From: Antiquaquibacter metalliresistens
GTDB lineage: Bacteria; Actinomycetota; Actinomycetes; Actinomycetales; Microbacteriaceae
Assembly (NCBI RefSeq): GCF_029211225.1
Contig: NZ_JARGEM010000002.1
Location: 465,120-529,119, forward strand
Reading direction: 5' to 3'
DNA: 64,000 nt
The translations under genes were made by a program, and so were the position numbers. Below are positions 16,920-25,238 of this stretch, in pieces. How positions within the stretch are numbered: the first letter of the stretch is position 1; the number at the start of each line of letters is the position of its first letter. The notes under the pieces are model-generated. The model saw only the letters and a program-made list of their open reading frames with translations, searched no databases and was not told the DNA's origin.

Positions 16920-18088
16920 ACCTCGACCTCTCCGACAGCGAACGCGCCTTCGACGCGGAGGCGCGCGCCTGGCTCGCCGCCAACGTGCCCGCCGAGCGGC
17001 TGCCCTCCATGGACACCCCGGAAGGCGCCGCCGCACACCGGGCGTGGGAGGCGAAACTCGCCGAAGGCCGCTGGTCGGTCGTCGCCTGGCCCGAGCAGTT
17101 CGGCGGCCGCGACGCGAGCCTCATCGAGTGGGTGCTGTTCGAAGAGGCCTACTACCGTTCGGGGGCGCCGACGCGCATCGCGCAGAACGGCATCTCGCTG
17201 CTGGCGCCGATCCTGTTCGAACACGGCACCGACGAGCAGAAGGCTCGATTCCTTCCGGCGATGAGCGACGGCTCGGAGATCTGGGCCCAGGCCTGGTCGG
17301 AGCCGGGCGCCGGGAGCGACCTCGCGGCCATCCGCGCGAGCGCACGACGCGACGAGGAACGCGGCGGCTGGCTGCTGAGCGGTCAGAAGACCTGGAGCTC
17401 GCGCGCGCCGTTCGCCGACCGCGGGTTCGGGCTGTTCCGTACCGACCCGGCCGCCGAACGGCACCGCGGACTCACCTACTTCCTGTTCCCGCTCGACGCG
17501 CCCGGCATCACGGTGCGACCCATCGCGCAGCTCGACGGCGACGCGGGGTTCGCGGAGATCTTCTTCGACGACGTGTTCGTGCCGGACGCCGACGTGCTGG
17601 GAGCCACGGGCGACGGTTGGCGGGTGGCGATGAGCACCGCCGGCAACGAGCGCGGGCTCTCGCTGCGCTCCCCTGGACGATTCTGCGCCGCCGCCGACCG
17701 GCTCGTCGAGCTCTGGCACAGCCACGGCGACAACGCCCCGCACGCGATCGATCGGGTCGTGGATGCCTGGGTCGGCGCTGAGGCGTACCGCCTCTACACC
17801 TGGGGCACCGTCAGCCGCCTCGCCGAGGGCGGGGATGTCGGACCGGACGGCAGCGTCAACAAGGTCTTCTGGTCCCAGCTCGACCTCGCGCTGCATGAGA
17901 CCGCACTCGATCTGCTCGGCCCCGAGGCGGAGCTGCGTGGCGCCGGCGCGCCCGCCGGAGGCCGCTGGGCCGACGACTACCTCTTCGCGCTGGCCGGTCC
18001 GATCTACGCGGGCACGAATGAGATTCAGCGCGACATCATCGCCGAGCGCATCCTCGGCCTGCCGCGCGGTGACAGGAGGCGGTCGTGA
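16916..18088 (+). CDS. Acyl-CoA dehydrogenase, full-length type (FadE31-33 group)
   Basis: A 390-residue acyl-CoA dehydrogenase with QAWSEPGAGSDLA near residue 125 (FAD/substrate contacts), GQKTWSSRAPFADRG near 157 and the C-terminal AGTNEIQRDIIAERILGLP. The architecture is like FadE30. Steroid-degrading actinobacteria use heterotetrameric dehydrogenases made of one such chain and one shorter, divergent chain, and two divergent chains follow here, overlapping or 17 bases apart. By position it corresponds to the mycobacterial fadE31-fadE32-fadE33 series, but I cannot decide which member it is. Confidence 0.87.
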   Translation: MNLDLSDSERAFDAEARAWLAANVPAERLPSMDTPEGAAAHRAWEAKLAEGRWSVVAWPEQFGGRDASLIEWVLFEEAYYRSGAPTRIAQNGISLLAPILFEHGTDEQKARFLPAMSDGSEIWAQAWSEPGAGSDLAAIRASARRDEERGGWLLSGQKTWSSRAPFADRGFGLFRTDPAAERHRGLTYFLFPLDAPGITVRPIAQLDGDAGFAEIFFDDVFVPDADVLGATGDGWRVAMSTAGNERGLSLRSPGRFCAAADRLVELWHSHGDNAPHAIDRVVDAWVGAEAYRLYTWGTVSRLAEGGDVGPDGSVNKVFWSQLDLALHETALDLLGPEAELRGAGAPAGGRWADDYLFALAGPIYAGTNEIQRDIIAERILGLPRGDRRRS

Positions 18089-19047
18089 GATTCACCCCGA
18101 GTGACGAGCAACTAGCGTTCGCCGACGCCGTCGACGACATTGTGATCTCGGGCGGCGGCCTCTCGGTCGCGCGCTCCTGGGCGGAGGGCGACCATCGCCC
18201 GGGCCTGAAGGTGTGGCGCGACCTCGCCGCGAGCGGCGTGCTGGGACTGCGCATCTCCGAGGAGGAGGGCGGTGTCGGTGCGAGCGCGAGCGAGCTCGTG
18301 GTGGTCTTCGAGCGTCTCGGCTTCCACGCGGTGCCGGGCCCGTACCTCGAGTCCGCGGTGCTGCTGCCGACGCTCGTCGACGCGACGCTGCGCGAGGGCA
18401 TCGCCGATGGCTCGGTCGTGGCGACCGCCGCGGTGACCGGCACGACCCCGTTCGCGGTGGACGCGGATGCGAGCACGCACGCGTTCGAGGTGAGCGGTGC
18501 GTCGATCGCGGCCGCAGCATCCGACACCGTGCTGGAATCGCTCGATCCCGCGCGCCGGCTCGCGCGACTGCGGGCCACGGCGCCCGCGATGCCGCTCGAT
18601 CCCACCGTGGTCGAGGCCGCGATCGCCGAGACCACGCTCGCGTGCGCGGCGATGCTCGTCGGTGCCGGGGAGCGGCTGCTGGCCGAGGCCGTCGCCTATG
18701 CGAAGGTGCGCGAACAGTTCGGCCGGGCGATCGGCGAGTACCAGGCGGTCAAGCACGCCCTCGCGGACGTGCGCATCGCGCTGAGCTTCGCGCGCCCTCT
18801 CGTCTACGGCGCGGCCCTCGATCTCGGCACGTCGACGACGGCGCGCAGCGTCTCGGCGGCGAAGCTCGCCGCCGGACAGGCCGCACTGAAGGCTGCGGGC
18901 ACGGCCCTGCAGGTGCACGGCGCGATCGGCTACACCGCCGAGCACGACCTCGGGCTCGTGCTGCTGCGGGTGCGCGCCCTCGCCGGGGTGTGGGGCACGG
19001 CCTCCGATCATCGCGCCGTCATTGCGCGCGCGATCCTGGCATCCTGA
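18085..19047 (+). CDS. Acyl-CoA dehydrogenase, short divergent subunit
   Basis: A 320-residue acyl-CoA dehydrogenase-like chain, about 60 residues shorter than usual. N-terminal and C-terminal helical domains are recognisable (KVREQFGRAIGEYQAVKH near residue 210; QVHGAIGYTAEHDLGL near 273), but the middle beta-domain is reduced and lacks the EPxAGSDLA-type substrate segment. This is the pattern of the beta partner in alpha2beta2 steroid acyl-CoA dehydrogenases. GTG start overlaps the previous stop (GTGA) with AGGAGG just upstream. Probably works as a complex with the chain at 16916 or 19065. Confidence 0.85.
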   Translation: MRFTPSDEQLAFADAVDDIVISGGGLSVARSWAEGDHRPGLKVWRDLAASGVLGLRISEEEGGVGASASELVVVFERLGFHAVPGPYLESAVLLPTLVDATLREGIADGSVVATAAVTGTTPFAVDADASTHAFEVSGASIAAAASDTVLESLDPARRLARLRATAPAMPLDPTVVEAAIAETTLACAAMLVGAGERLLAEAVAYAKVREQFGRAIGEYQAVKHALADVRIALSFARPLVYGAALDLGTSTTARSVSAAKLAAGQAALKAAGTALQVHGAIGYTAEHDLGLVLLRVRALAGVWGTASDHRAVIARAILAS

Positions 19048-19064
19048 GACCAAAGGAGCCCGAC

Positions 19065-20168
19065 ATGCATTTCGCACTGAGCGAGGAACACCTCGAGCTC
19101 GCGAGCACGGTGCGCAGCCTGCTCGCCAGGCACGCCGACTCGGTGGCCGTGCGCGCCGCGATGGTCTCCGAGGTGGGCTATGACGGCCAGCTGTGGCGAC
19201 TGCTCTCCGAGGAGGTCGGGGCCGCCGCGCTCGCGATCCCGGAAGAGTACGGCGGGGCGGGGTTCAGCTCGTTCGAGACGCAGATCGTGCTCGAACAGCT
19301 CGGGGCGTCGCTGGCGCCCTCACCGCTGCTCGGCTCAGCGGTGGTCGCCGCCGACGCCCTGCTGCTCGCCGCCGACGACGAGGCCTGCGCACGCCTGCTC
19401 CCCGGAATCGCCGACGGCACGTCCGTCGCGACGGTGGCCTGGGCGGATGCCACGGGCCGCTGGCGCACGAACGGCTCCGGCATCCGCGCCACCCCCGGCG
19501 AACCCTGGCGGCTCACCGGCGAGGCGACGCTCGTGCTCGACGGAGCGAACGCCGACGTCGTGCTCGCGATCGCCGAAACGGATGACGGCGTCGGCATCTT
19601 CGAGGTGCTCGGCGACGGGGTGACCCGGGTTGCCACGCCGGCCCTCGACCCGACGCTGCGGTTCGCGACGCTCACGTTCTCCGACGCCGCGGCGCGTCCG
19701 TTGCTGCTCGATGCCGCAGCGGCCGTCGCCGGCCTGCGCGATCGCGCGATCACCGCCGTGAGCGCGCTGCAGGTGGGCGCGGCACAGCGCGGACTCGACA
19801 TGACCGTCGCCTACTCGCAGCAGCGGGTGCAGTTCGGCCGCGCGATCGGATCGTTCCAGGCGCTCAAGCACCGGATGGCGGACATGCTGCTGCAGGTCGA
19901 GACGGCGCGCACGGTGTCGTGGGCGGCGGGATGGTCGGCCTCCGTGGATGCCGCGGACCTGCCCGAACGTGCCGCGCTCGCGAAAGCGTGGTGCACGACC
20001 GCCCTCGACCACGTGGCCGCCGAGACCGTGCAGCTGCACGGCGGCATCGCGATCACCTGGGAGCACGACGCGCAGCTGCTGTTCAAGCGCGCCCACGCTC
20101 TCGGCCAGCTGTTCGGCGACGCCGGGGAGCACCGCCGTCGGTTCGGGGAGCTACGCGGGCTCGGCTGA
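19065..20168 (+). CDS. Acyl-CoA dehydrogenase, divergent subunit
   Basis: A 367-residue acyl-CoA dehydrogenase-like chain with an AIPEEYGGAGFSSFE segment near residue 60, a poorly conserved middle domain, SQQRVQFGRAIGSFQALKHRMAD near residue 250 and QLHGGIAITWEHDAQLLFKRAH near 325. Like the gene before it, this is the helper-type subunit of heteromeric steroid acyl-CoA dehydrogenases. AAAGGAG precedes the ATG. Its 3' end overlaps the convergent gamma-carbonic-anhydrase-like gene by 18 bases. Confidence 0.85.
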   Translation: MHFALSEEHLELASTVRSLLARHADSVAVRAAMVSEVGYDGQLWRLLSEEVGAAALAIPEEYGGAGFSSFETQIVLEQLGASLAPSPLLGSAVVAADALLLAADDEACARLLPGIADGTSVATVAWADATGRWRTNGSGIRATPGEPWRLTGEATLVLDGANADVVLAIAETDDGVGIFEVLGDGVTRVATPALDPTLRFATLTFSDAAARPLLLDAAAAVAGLRDRAITAVSALQVGAAQRGLDMTVAYSQQRVQFGRAIGSFQALKHRMADMLLQVETARTVSWAAGWSASVDAADLPERAALAKAWCTTALDHVAAETVQLHGGIAITWEHDAQLLFKRAHALGQLFGDAGEHRRRFGELRGLG

Positions 20169-20774
20169 TCCACCCCGCCGCTCGTGCAACGGCACGGAGA
20201 CGTCGCGCCCGGTGCTCACGCGCGCGCGATCGGGCTCGGGTTCGGTCAGCGGCGTCACGGGGCGCAGCGTCGCGATGCTGCGCTGCGCGAGTTCCTGGTA
20301 GATGCGCACGCCATCGCGCTTCCACTCGATCGCCACCTGGTCGAGCTGCCGCACGACCTTCGCCGGGCTGCCGAGCGCCAGCGCCCCGGCGGGGATGATC
20401 GTGCCCGCCGTCACGACCGCGCCTGCACCGACGAGGGCGTTCTCGCCGACCTCGGCGCCGTCGAGCACGATCGCGCCGATGCCGATGAGGGCGTAGGAAC
20501 CGATCGTGCAGCCGTGCAGCACGGCCTGGTGCCCGATGTGGCTCCCGGGCTCGAGCACCGCGTCCGCGCCGGGGAAGGCGTGGATGACGCACGAGTCCTG
20601 CACGTTCGACCCGGCACCGACGACGATGCGGCCGAAGTCACCCCGCAGGCTCGCGAACGGGCCGATGTAGCATCCCGGCCCGATGATCACGTCGCCGATG
20701 AGGCTCGCAGTCTCGTGCACGAACGCGGTCGGGTCGACCACGGGCACGACGCCGTCGATCTCGTAGGCCGGCAT
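20151..20774 (-). CDS. Gamma-carbonic anhydrase family (PaaY/CaiE-like) hexapeptide protein
   Basis: A 207-residue left-handed beta-helix protein with repeated hexapeptides (for example IGDVII, IGPFAS, IGSYAL, IGIGAI). The metal-binding histidines are seen in CVIHAF and GHQAVLHGC, as in PaaY and CaiE, which are linked to CoA-ester catabolism; PaaY is a thioesterase that relieves trapped CoA esters in phenylacetate breakdown. A similar rescue role here is inference. The start overlaps the stop of the upstream SDR by one base, and the pair probably shares the operator at 21543. The C-terminal 30 residues are charged and unrelated to the helix. Confidence 0.83.
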   Translation of the reverse strand: MPAYEIDGVVPVVDPTAFVHETASLIGDVIIGPGCYIGPFASLRGDFGRIVVGAGSNVQDSCVIHAFPGADAVLEPGSHIGHQAVLHGCTIGSYALIGIGAIVLDGAEVGENALVGAGAVVTAGTIIPAGALALGSPAKVVRQLDQVAIEWKRDGVRIYQELAQRSIATLRPVTPLTEPEPDRARVSTGRDVSVPLHERRGGSAEPA

Positions 20775-21520
20775 CAGGCGGTCACCCCGCCGTCGATGAC
20801 GAAGTCCTGCCCGGTGCAATAGCTGCTCGCGTCGCTCGCGAGGAAGGCGATCAGGTTCGAGACCTCCTCGGGGCGCCCCGCGCGCGGGATCGGGATGGTC
20901 GAGATGAAGCCGACGCCCTGACGCGTCTGCTCGCTGATCATCGGGGTGTCGACGGCGCCCGGGCACACGGCGTTGACCCGGATGCCGTACGGGCCGTACT
21001 CGCGCGCCACCGAACGCGTGGCACCCCGCAGGCCGAACTTCGAGGCGGAGTACGGCACACGGCCCGGGGCGCCCTCGAGACCCGCGGTCGAGCTGACGTT
21101 GATGATCGAACCGCCCCGATCGCGCATCAGGGGCAGCACCTCGCGCATGCCGATCATGGGCCCCACGAGATTGATCTCGAGCGTGCGGCGCAGGAGTGCG
21201 TCGTCGGAGTCGGCGAGGGGTGCCACCGGCGAGTACCCCGCGTTGTTGACGAGCACGTCGATGCGACCGAACCGCTCCCGCGCGAGAGCGACGACCGCCT
21301 GCCAATCGGCCGTCGAAGTCACGTCGTGCGCGACGCCGACCGACTCGCCGCCGAGGGCGGCCGCGAGCGCGACCACGCTCGCTTCATCGACGTCGGTGAG
21401 GATGATGCGCGCCCCGAGCTCGTGCAGCAGGGCGGCATGGGCGCGCCCCTGCCCGCCCGCGGCACCGGTGAGCACCACGACCTTGCCGTCGAGCTGCAGG
21501 ATGCGGTCGGTCGCGGTCAT
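20774..21520 (-). CDS. SDR family oxidoreductase (hydroxysteroid-dehydrogenase-like)
   Basis: A 248-residue classical SDR: TGAAGGQGRAHAALL, VNNAGYSP, INVSSTAG and YSASK are all intact. The TGAAGGQGRAHA motif is typical of actinobacterial 3-alpha/20-beta-hydroxysteroid-dehydrogenase-like SDRs. It is first of two genes with the PaaY-like protein and lies divergent from the VOC protein across operator copy 4. A hydroxyl/keto conversion on a steroid-derived acyl-CoA is likely but the position on the ring is unknown. Confidence 0.84.
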   Translation of the reverse strand: MTATDRILQLDGKVVVLTGAAGGQGRAHAALLHELGARIILTDVDEASVVALAAALGGESVGVAHDVTSTADWQAVVALARERFGRIDVLVNNAGYSPVAPLADSDDALLRRTLEINLVGPMIGMREVLPLMRDRGGSIINVSSTAGLEGAPGRVPYSASKFGLRGATRSVAREYGPYGIRVNAVCPGAVDTPMISEQTRQGVGFISTIPIPRAGRPEEVSNLIAFLASDASSYCTGQDFVIDGGVTA

Positions 21521-21542
21521 GTCAATCCACCTTCGCTAGAGT

Positions 21543-21558
21543 CTGAGCAAACGCTTGA
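21543..21558. promoter_or_regulatory. Island operator, copy 4
   Basis: CTGAGCAAACGCTTGA, a weaker match to the consensus (left arm degenerate) lying between the divergent SDR (start 21520) and VOC gene (start 21574). Confidence 0.55.
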
Positions 21559-21573
21559 TCGAGAGGAGCGGGC

Positions 21574-22011
21574 ATGGTCGTGCACCACGCAGGAATCACC
21601 GTGAGCGACCTGGATGCGGCCGCGGACTTCTTCGTGCACCTCACCGGTGGCGAACTGCTGGGCCCGTACGAGAAGAGCGGACCGGCGATCGACGCCGTCA
21701 CGGGATACGTCGGCGTCGTGGTGCGGCAGGCCTTCGTGCGGCTGCCCGGTGACGCCACGCTCATCGAGTTGCTGGAGTACCGCGGCGGTTCGGGCGTGCG
21801 CATCGACCCCGACAACGGCAGCATCGGCGCGATGCACGTCGCGCTCGTCGTCGACGATCTCGACGCCACGCTGGACCGACTCGCGGCGCGCGGCGTGACC
21901 AGGCTCTCCGACCCCATCACCGCCACGAGCGGACCGCTCGAGCACCACCGGCTGCTGTACGTGCTCGGACCCGACGACGTGCGCGTCGAGCTCATCGAGG
22001 CGCCACGCTGA
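21574..22011 (+). CDS. VOC (glyoxalase/epimerase-like) family protein
   Basis: A 145-residue vicinal-oxygen-chelate protein: HHAGITVSDLDAA starts the first beta-alpha-beta module with a metal-type His near residue 4-5, MHVALVVDDLDATL starts the second, and the last strand carries VRVELIE with the usual terminal Glu. This resembles methylmalonyl-CoA epimerase and related small VOC enzymes. Propionyl-CoA is a product of steroid catabolism, so an acyl-CoA epimerase role is conceivable, but not shown. GAGAGGAG is an excellent ribosome site. Confidence 0.78.
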   Translation: MVVHHAGITVSDLDAAADFFVHLTGGELLGPYEKSGPAIDAVTGYVGVVVRQAFVRLPGDATLIELLEYRGGSGVRIDPDNGSIGAMHVALVVDDLDATLDRLAARGVTRLSDPITATSGPLEHHRLLYVLGPDDVRVELIEAPR

Positions 22012-22018
22012 CCGGCGG

Positions 22019-22747
22019 TCACTTGCCCACCGCCGTCCACCCGCCGTCCACGGGCAGCGTCTGACCCGTGACGAATCCGGCGTCGCACAGCAGGTAGACG
22101 ATCGAGGCCGCCATCTCCTCGGGCGAGGCGAGCCTTCCGAGCGGGGACCGTCGCTCGATCGCTCCCACGTCGTAGCCGCCGTCGATCATCTCCTGCACCA
22201 TCGGGGTGAGGGTGTGCCCCGGGGCGACGCCGTTGACGCGCACCCCGAGCGGGGCCCATTCGATCGCCAGGTTCGCGGTCAGCTGACGCACGGCCGCCTT
22301 CGCGGTGCCGTAGTCGGCCTGGTTCGGCCAGCCGCCGTAGGCGGTGGTGGAGGAGACCGTCACGATCGATGCCGCGCGGCCCTGCAGCCGCCGCACGACC
22401 GATCTGGCCACCACGAGCGTGCCGATCACGTGCACGTCCAGCACCCGGCGTGTGCGCTCGAGATCGAGCTCGAGCGCCGGCACGAACTCCCCGCGGACGC
22501 CGTGACAGGTCACCAAGCCCGTCACGATCCCCGAACGCGTCTCCGCCGCGGCCAGGGCGACCTCCACCGCGACCTCGTCGCTGCAGTCGACCGCGGCGAA
22601 TCCGACCCCGGCCGCACTCGGCTGCTGCAGGTCGAACACCGTGATCGCGTGGCCGCGTTCGAGCAGAATCCCCACCACCGCAGCACCGATGCCGCTGCTG
22701 CCCCCGGTGACGAGCGTGTGCGGCGCTGTGGTGCTGGTGTCTGCCAT
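22019..22747 (-). CDS. SDR family oxidoreductase
   Basis: A 242-residue classical SDR with TGGSSGIGAAVV at the nucleotide site, the active-site Ser in VSSTTAYGG and YGTAK. The NNAG motif is unusual (TCHGVRGE), so the family member is not standard. It lies alone on the minus strand, divergent from the second ipdA gene across operator copy 5 and convergent with the VOC gene. Role probably a hydroxyacyl- or hydroxysteroid-type oxidation in the island pathway. Confidence 0.82.
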   Translation of the reverse strand: MADTSTTAPHTLVTGGSSGIGAAVVGILLERGHAITVFDLQQPSAAGVGFAAVDCSDEVAVEVALAAAETRSGIVTGLVTCHGVRGEFVPALELDLERTRRVLDVHVIGTLVVARSVVRRLQGRAASIVTVSSTTAYGGWPNQADYGTAKAAVRQLTANLAIEWAPLGVRVNGVAPGHTLTPMVQEMIDGGYDVGAIERRSPLGRLASPEEMAASIVYLLCDAGFVTGQTLPVDGGWTAVGK

Positions 22748-22800
22748 CTCGTCCTCCTCGACGACCCCGGAGGGCGTGGTGATTCATGGTACTGTGGCAA

Positions 22801-22816
22801 CCAAACAAGCGCTAGG
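22801..22816. promoter_or_regulatory. Island operator, copy 5
   Basis: CCAAACAAGCGCTAGG between the divergent SDR (start 22747) and ipdA2 (start 22848). The inner CAAGCGCTAG is nearly a perfect palindrome. Confidence 0.65.
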
Positions 22817-22847
22817 TTTCGCAGCGTCGCGACATGAGGAGCGGGGA

Positions 22848-23714
22848 ATGCTCGATAAGACGATGAGCCTCGATGAGGCCGTCGCGTCCATCGAATCCGG
22901 CATGACGGTGGGCATCGGGGGCTGGGGTTCGCGGCGCAAGCCGATGGCGCTCGTGCGCGCGCTGCTGCGCACCGAGGTCACCGACCTCACGATCGTCGCC
23001 TTCGGCGGGCCCGACGTCGGACTCCTCGTCGAGGCCGGCAAGGCGCGCAAGGTCGTCTACGGCTTCGTGTCGCTCGACAGCATCCCGCTCGATCCGCTCT
23101 TCACGCGGGCACGCGAACGCGGCGGGCTCGAGGTCGAGGAGTACGACGAGGGCATGTTCGTCACCGGCCTGCGCGCCGCCGCCGCGCGTCTGTCGTTCCT
23201 GCCGACCCGTGCGGGGCTCGGCTCCGACGTGCTCGCCGCCAACCCGAGCTTGCGCATGGTGGCATCCCCCTACGACGACGAGGAGTACGTCGCCATGAAG
23301 GCGCTGCCGCTCGACGTCGCCCTGTTGCACGCCAATCGCAGCGACAGCGCGGGCAACGCCCAGTTCCTCGGGCCGGACCCCTACTTCGACGACCTGTTCG
23401 CGATGGCGGCGACCCGCACGTTCCTGAGCGCCGAGCGCGTCATCCCGACGGAGCGACTGCTCGACGAGGGCTCGTTCCACACCCTGATGTTCAGTCGCAT
23501 GTACGTCACCGGCGTGATCGAGGCGCCCGGCGGAGCCCACTTCACGGCCTGCGAGCCCGACTACGACCGCGACGAGGCGTTCCAGCGCCACTACGCCCAG
23601 TCGGCGCGCGACGACGCGGCCTGGCTCGAGTTCAGTCGCGAGTTCCTGGGCGGCGATGAGGCCGACTACCGCGATGCCGTGGCGCGTTTCGCCGCACGGA
23701 AGGACGAGAACTGA
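22848..23714 (+). CDS. Second IpdA-like CoA-transferase-fold alpha subunit
   Basis: A 288-residue paralogue of the ipdA product at 10104. It keeps GMTVGIGGWGSRRKPMALVRALL, FGGPDVGLLVEAGKARKV and AMKALPLDVALLH in register, but diverges in the C-terminal third (SFHTLMFSRMYVTGVIEAPGG). AGGAG precedes the ATG at 22848; an earlier in-frame start would pass through the operator. It is joined to an ipdB paralogue by a TGATG overlap. It probably forms a separate hydrolase with that partner, acting on a related ring compound or another stereoisomer; this is inference. Confidence 0.87.
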   Translation: MLDKTMSLDEAVASIESGMTVGIGGWGSRRKPMALVRALLRTEVTDLTIVAFGGPDVGLLVEAGKARKVVYGFVSLDSIPLDPLFTRARERGGLEVEEYDEGMFVTGLRAAAARLSFLPTRAGLGSDVLAANPSLRMVASPYDDEEYVAMKALPLDVALLHANRSDSAGNAQFLGPDPYFDDLFAMAATRTFLSAERVIPTERLLDEGSFHTLMFSRMYVTGVIEAPGGAHFTACEPDYDRDEAFQRHYAQSARDDAAWLEFSREFLGGDEADYRDAVARFAARKDEN

Positions 23715-24466
23715 TGCCCGCCACCACCGCCGAGGTCTGCATCGCCGCGTGCGCCGACACCTACCGCGAGTCGGGCGAGGTGCTCGCGCACGCCGTCGGC
23801 ACCATCCCGACGATCGGCGCGCGCCTGGCCAAGCTCACGTTCGCGCCGCAGATCGTGCTCACCGACGGCGAGGCATTCCTCATGAGCGAGCCGCCACCGC
23901 TCGGGGCGACGGCCGCCGCCGGTGGCGTGATCGAGGGCTGGGCGCCGTTCCGTCGCATCTTCGACATCCTCGCGACGGGCCGGCGGCAGAGCATGATGGG
24001 GGCGAGCCAGATCGATGCCTTCGGCAACCAGAACATCTCCCTCATCGGCGACTGGAACACCCCGAAGCGCCAGCTCATCGGCGTGCGCGGCGCGCCCGGC
24101 AACACCGTCAACCATCGCGTGGACTACTGGGTGGCGCGCCACAGCGCGCGACTGTTCGTGCCGAAGGTGGACATGGTCTCGGGCGTCGGCAACGACCGCG
24201 CTCGCGCCGGGGGTGCCGCCATGCGCTTCCACCACCTCGGCGTGATCGTGACGAACCTCGCCGTACTGGACTTCGACGAGCAGGGGCGCGTGAAGGTCAA
24301 GTCGCTGCACCCCGGCGTGACGGCCGAACAGGTGCGCGAGAACACGGGCTTCGAGATCGAGATCGGGGATGCCCCGACCACGCGCATCCCGAACGCCGAA
24401 GAACTCCGCCTCATCCGCGAGGTGCTCGACCCGCGGGCCAAGCGCACGCGAGAAGTGCCGGACTGA
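23714..24466 (+). CDS. Second IpdB-like CoA-transferase-fold beta subunit
   Basis: A 250-residue paralogue of ipdB at 10961 with LTFAPQIVLTDGEAFLM, MGASQIDAFGNQNIS, GNTVNHRVDYWVARHS, SLHPGVTAEQVRENTGFE and the ELRLIREVLDP end. It differs from the first copy at the LAVLDFDEQG strand (first copy LGVFDYSGPG) and in the loop NWNT-like region after NISLIGD. It shares the operon with the second ipdA. It converges with the KstR2-like gene 14 bases away. Confidence 0.87.
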   Translation: MPATTAEVCIAACADTYRESGEVLAHAVGTIPTIGARLAKLTFAPQIVLTDGEAFLMSEPPPLGATAAAGGVIEGWAPFRRIFDILATGRRQSMMGASQIDAFGNQNISLIGDWNTPKRQLIGVRGAPGNTVNHRVDYWVARHSARLFVPKVDMVSGVGNDRARAGGAAMRFHHLGVIVTNLAVLDFDEQGRVKVKSLHPGVTAEQVRENTGFEIEIGDAPTTRIPNAEELRLIREVLDPRAKRTREVPD

Positions 24467-24480
24467 CCCGAATGCGACCC

Positions 24481-25116
24481 TCAGTGCGACGAAGCGCTTG
24501 CGGGATCCAGCATCCCGTGATGCAGCAGGGCGAGACACTGGTCCCGCACGGTCTCGACGGTGTTGCGCCCGCCGTGGCGGTACCACTTGACGGTCGCCCA
24601 CACCGCGTCGCGGATGAAGCGGTAGGTCAGCTGCACGTCGAGCTCGGGGCGGAACACGCCGGCCGCCTGGCCTGCGCGCATCGTGCTGAGCCAGATCATC
24701 TCGATCTGCTGACTCTTCTCCGCGACGAACTCGAACCCGCGCTGCCGGTAGAGGAACGACGATTCGTTCTGGTACAGGGCCACGGCATCGGGCTTGGAGT
24801 CGATCGTGACGAACGCGTAGGCGATGAGCTCGTCGAAGGTCTCGCGCGGGTCGAGCCCGGCATCGGAGATCGTCTGGAATCGCGCGAGCAGGTCATCGAG
24901 GAAGCTCCGAAGGATCTCCTCGAGAATGGCCTCCTTGGAGGAGAAGTGGTGGTACAGGCTGCCCGAGAGGATCCCGGCCTCATCCGCGATGTCGCGCACC
25001 GTCGTCGCGGAGTAGCCGCGCGAGGCGATGAGGTGGGCGGCGATGAGCAGCAGCTGATCCCGACGGCTCTGCGGTGCTCCGGTGGCCGGGTCCTGGATGA
25101 TGGGATTGCTGGTCAT
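24481..25116 (-). CDS. kstR2: KstR2-like TetR family repressor
   Basis: A 211-residue TetR regulator. The helix-turn-helix lies near residues 25-60 with ATTVRDIADEAGILSG and SLYHHFSSKEAILEE, and the ligand domain carries FRPELDVQLTYRFIRD and WYRHGG, all features I associate with mycobacterial KstR2 (Rv3557c). KstR2 represses the HIP regulon and is released by HIP-CoA. It is divergent from fadD3 with operator copy 6 in between, so autoregulation is likely. It is the best candidate to bind all 14 island operators; that link is inferred from location and from three sites that also fit the published KstR2 motif. Confidence 0.87.
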   Translation of the reverse strand: MTSNPIIQDPATGAPQSRRDQLLLIAAHLIASRGYSATTVRDIADEAGILSGSLYHHFSSKEAILEEILRSFLDDLLARFQTISDAGLDPRETFDELIAYAFVTIDSKPDAVALYQNESSFLYRQRGFEFVAEKSQQIEMIWLSTMRAGQAAGVFRPELDVQLTYRFIRDAVWATVKWYRHGGRNTVETVRDQCLALLHHGMLDPASASSH

Positions 25117-25140
25117 CGGCGAGTCTCCCTGCGGTCTTGT

Positions 25141-25156
25141 ACAAGCACTTGCTCAG
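25141..25156. promoter_or_regulatory. Island operator, copy 6 (kstR2-fadD3 intergenic)
   Basis: ACAAGCACTTGCTCAG, 24 bases upstream of the kstR2 start and 82 bases upstream of fadD3. CAAGCACTTG matches the core of the mycobacterial KstR2 palindrome (CAAGnnCTTG). Confidence 0.72.
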
Positions 25157-25238
25157 TGTGCCGTATCCGCGGGCGCTTCGGCGACATCCGCGACGGCCGA
25201 TTCTTCCGACGCGACCGCATTCCAACGATGGGATACCG

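Noticed and set aside
14990..18088. A 1032-codon open frame that runs across several genes
   Set aside because: Only its last 390 codons (from 16916) are the real acyl-CoA dehydrogenase. The upstream part is antisense to fadE30 and out of frame with the enoyl-CoA hydratase; it is an effect of high GC content.
24467..25238. KstR (kstR1) rather than KstR2
   Set aside because: KstR1 sites follow TnnAACnnGTTnnA, which does not occur near these genes; the TetR protein and sites fit KstR2.
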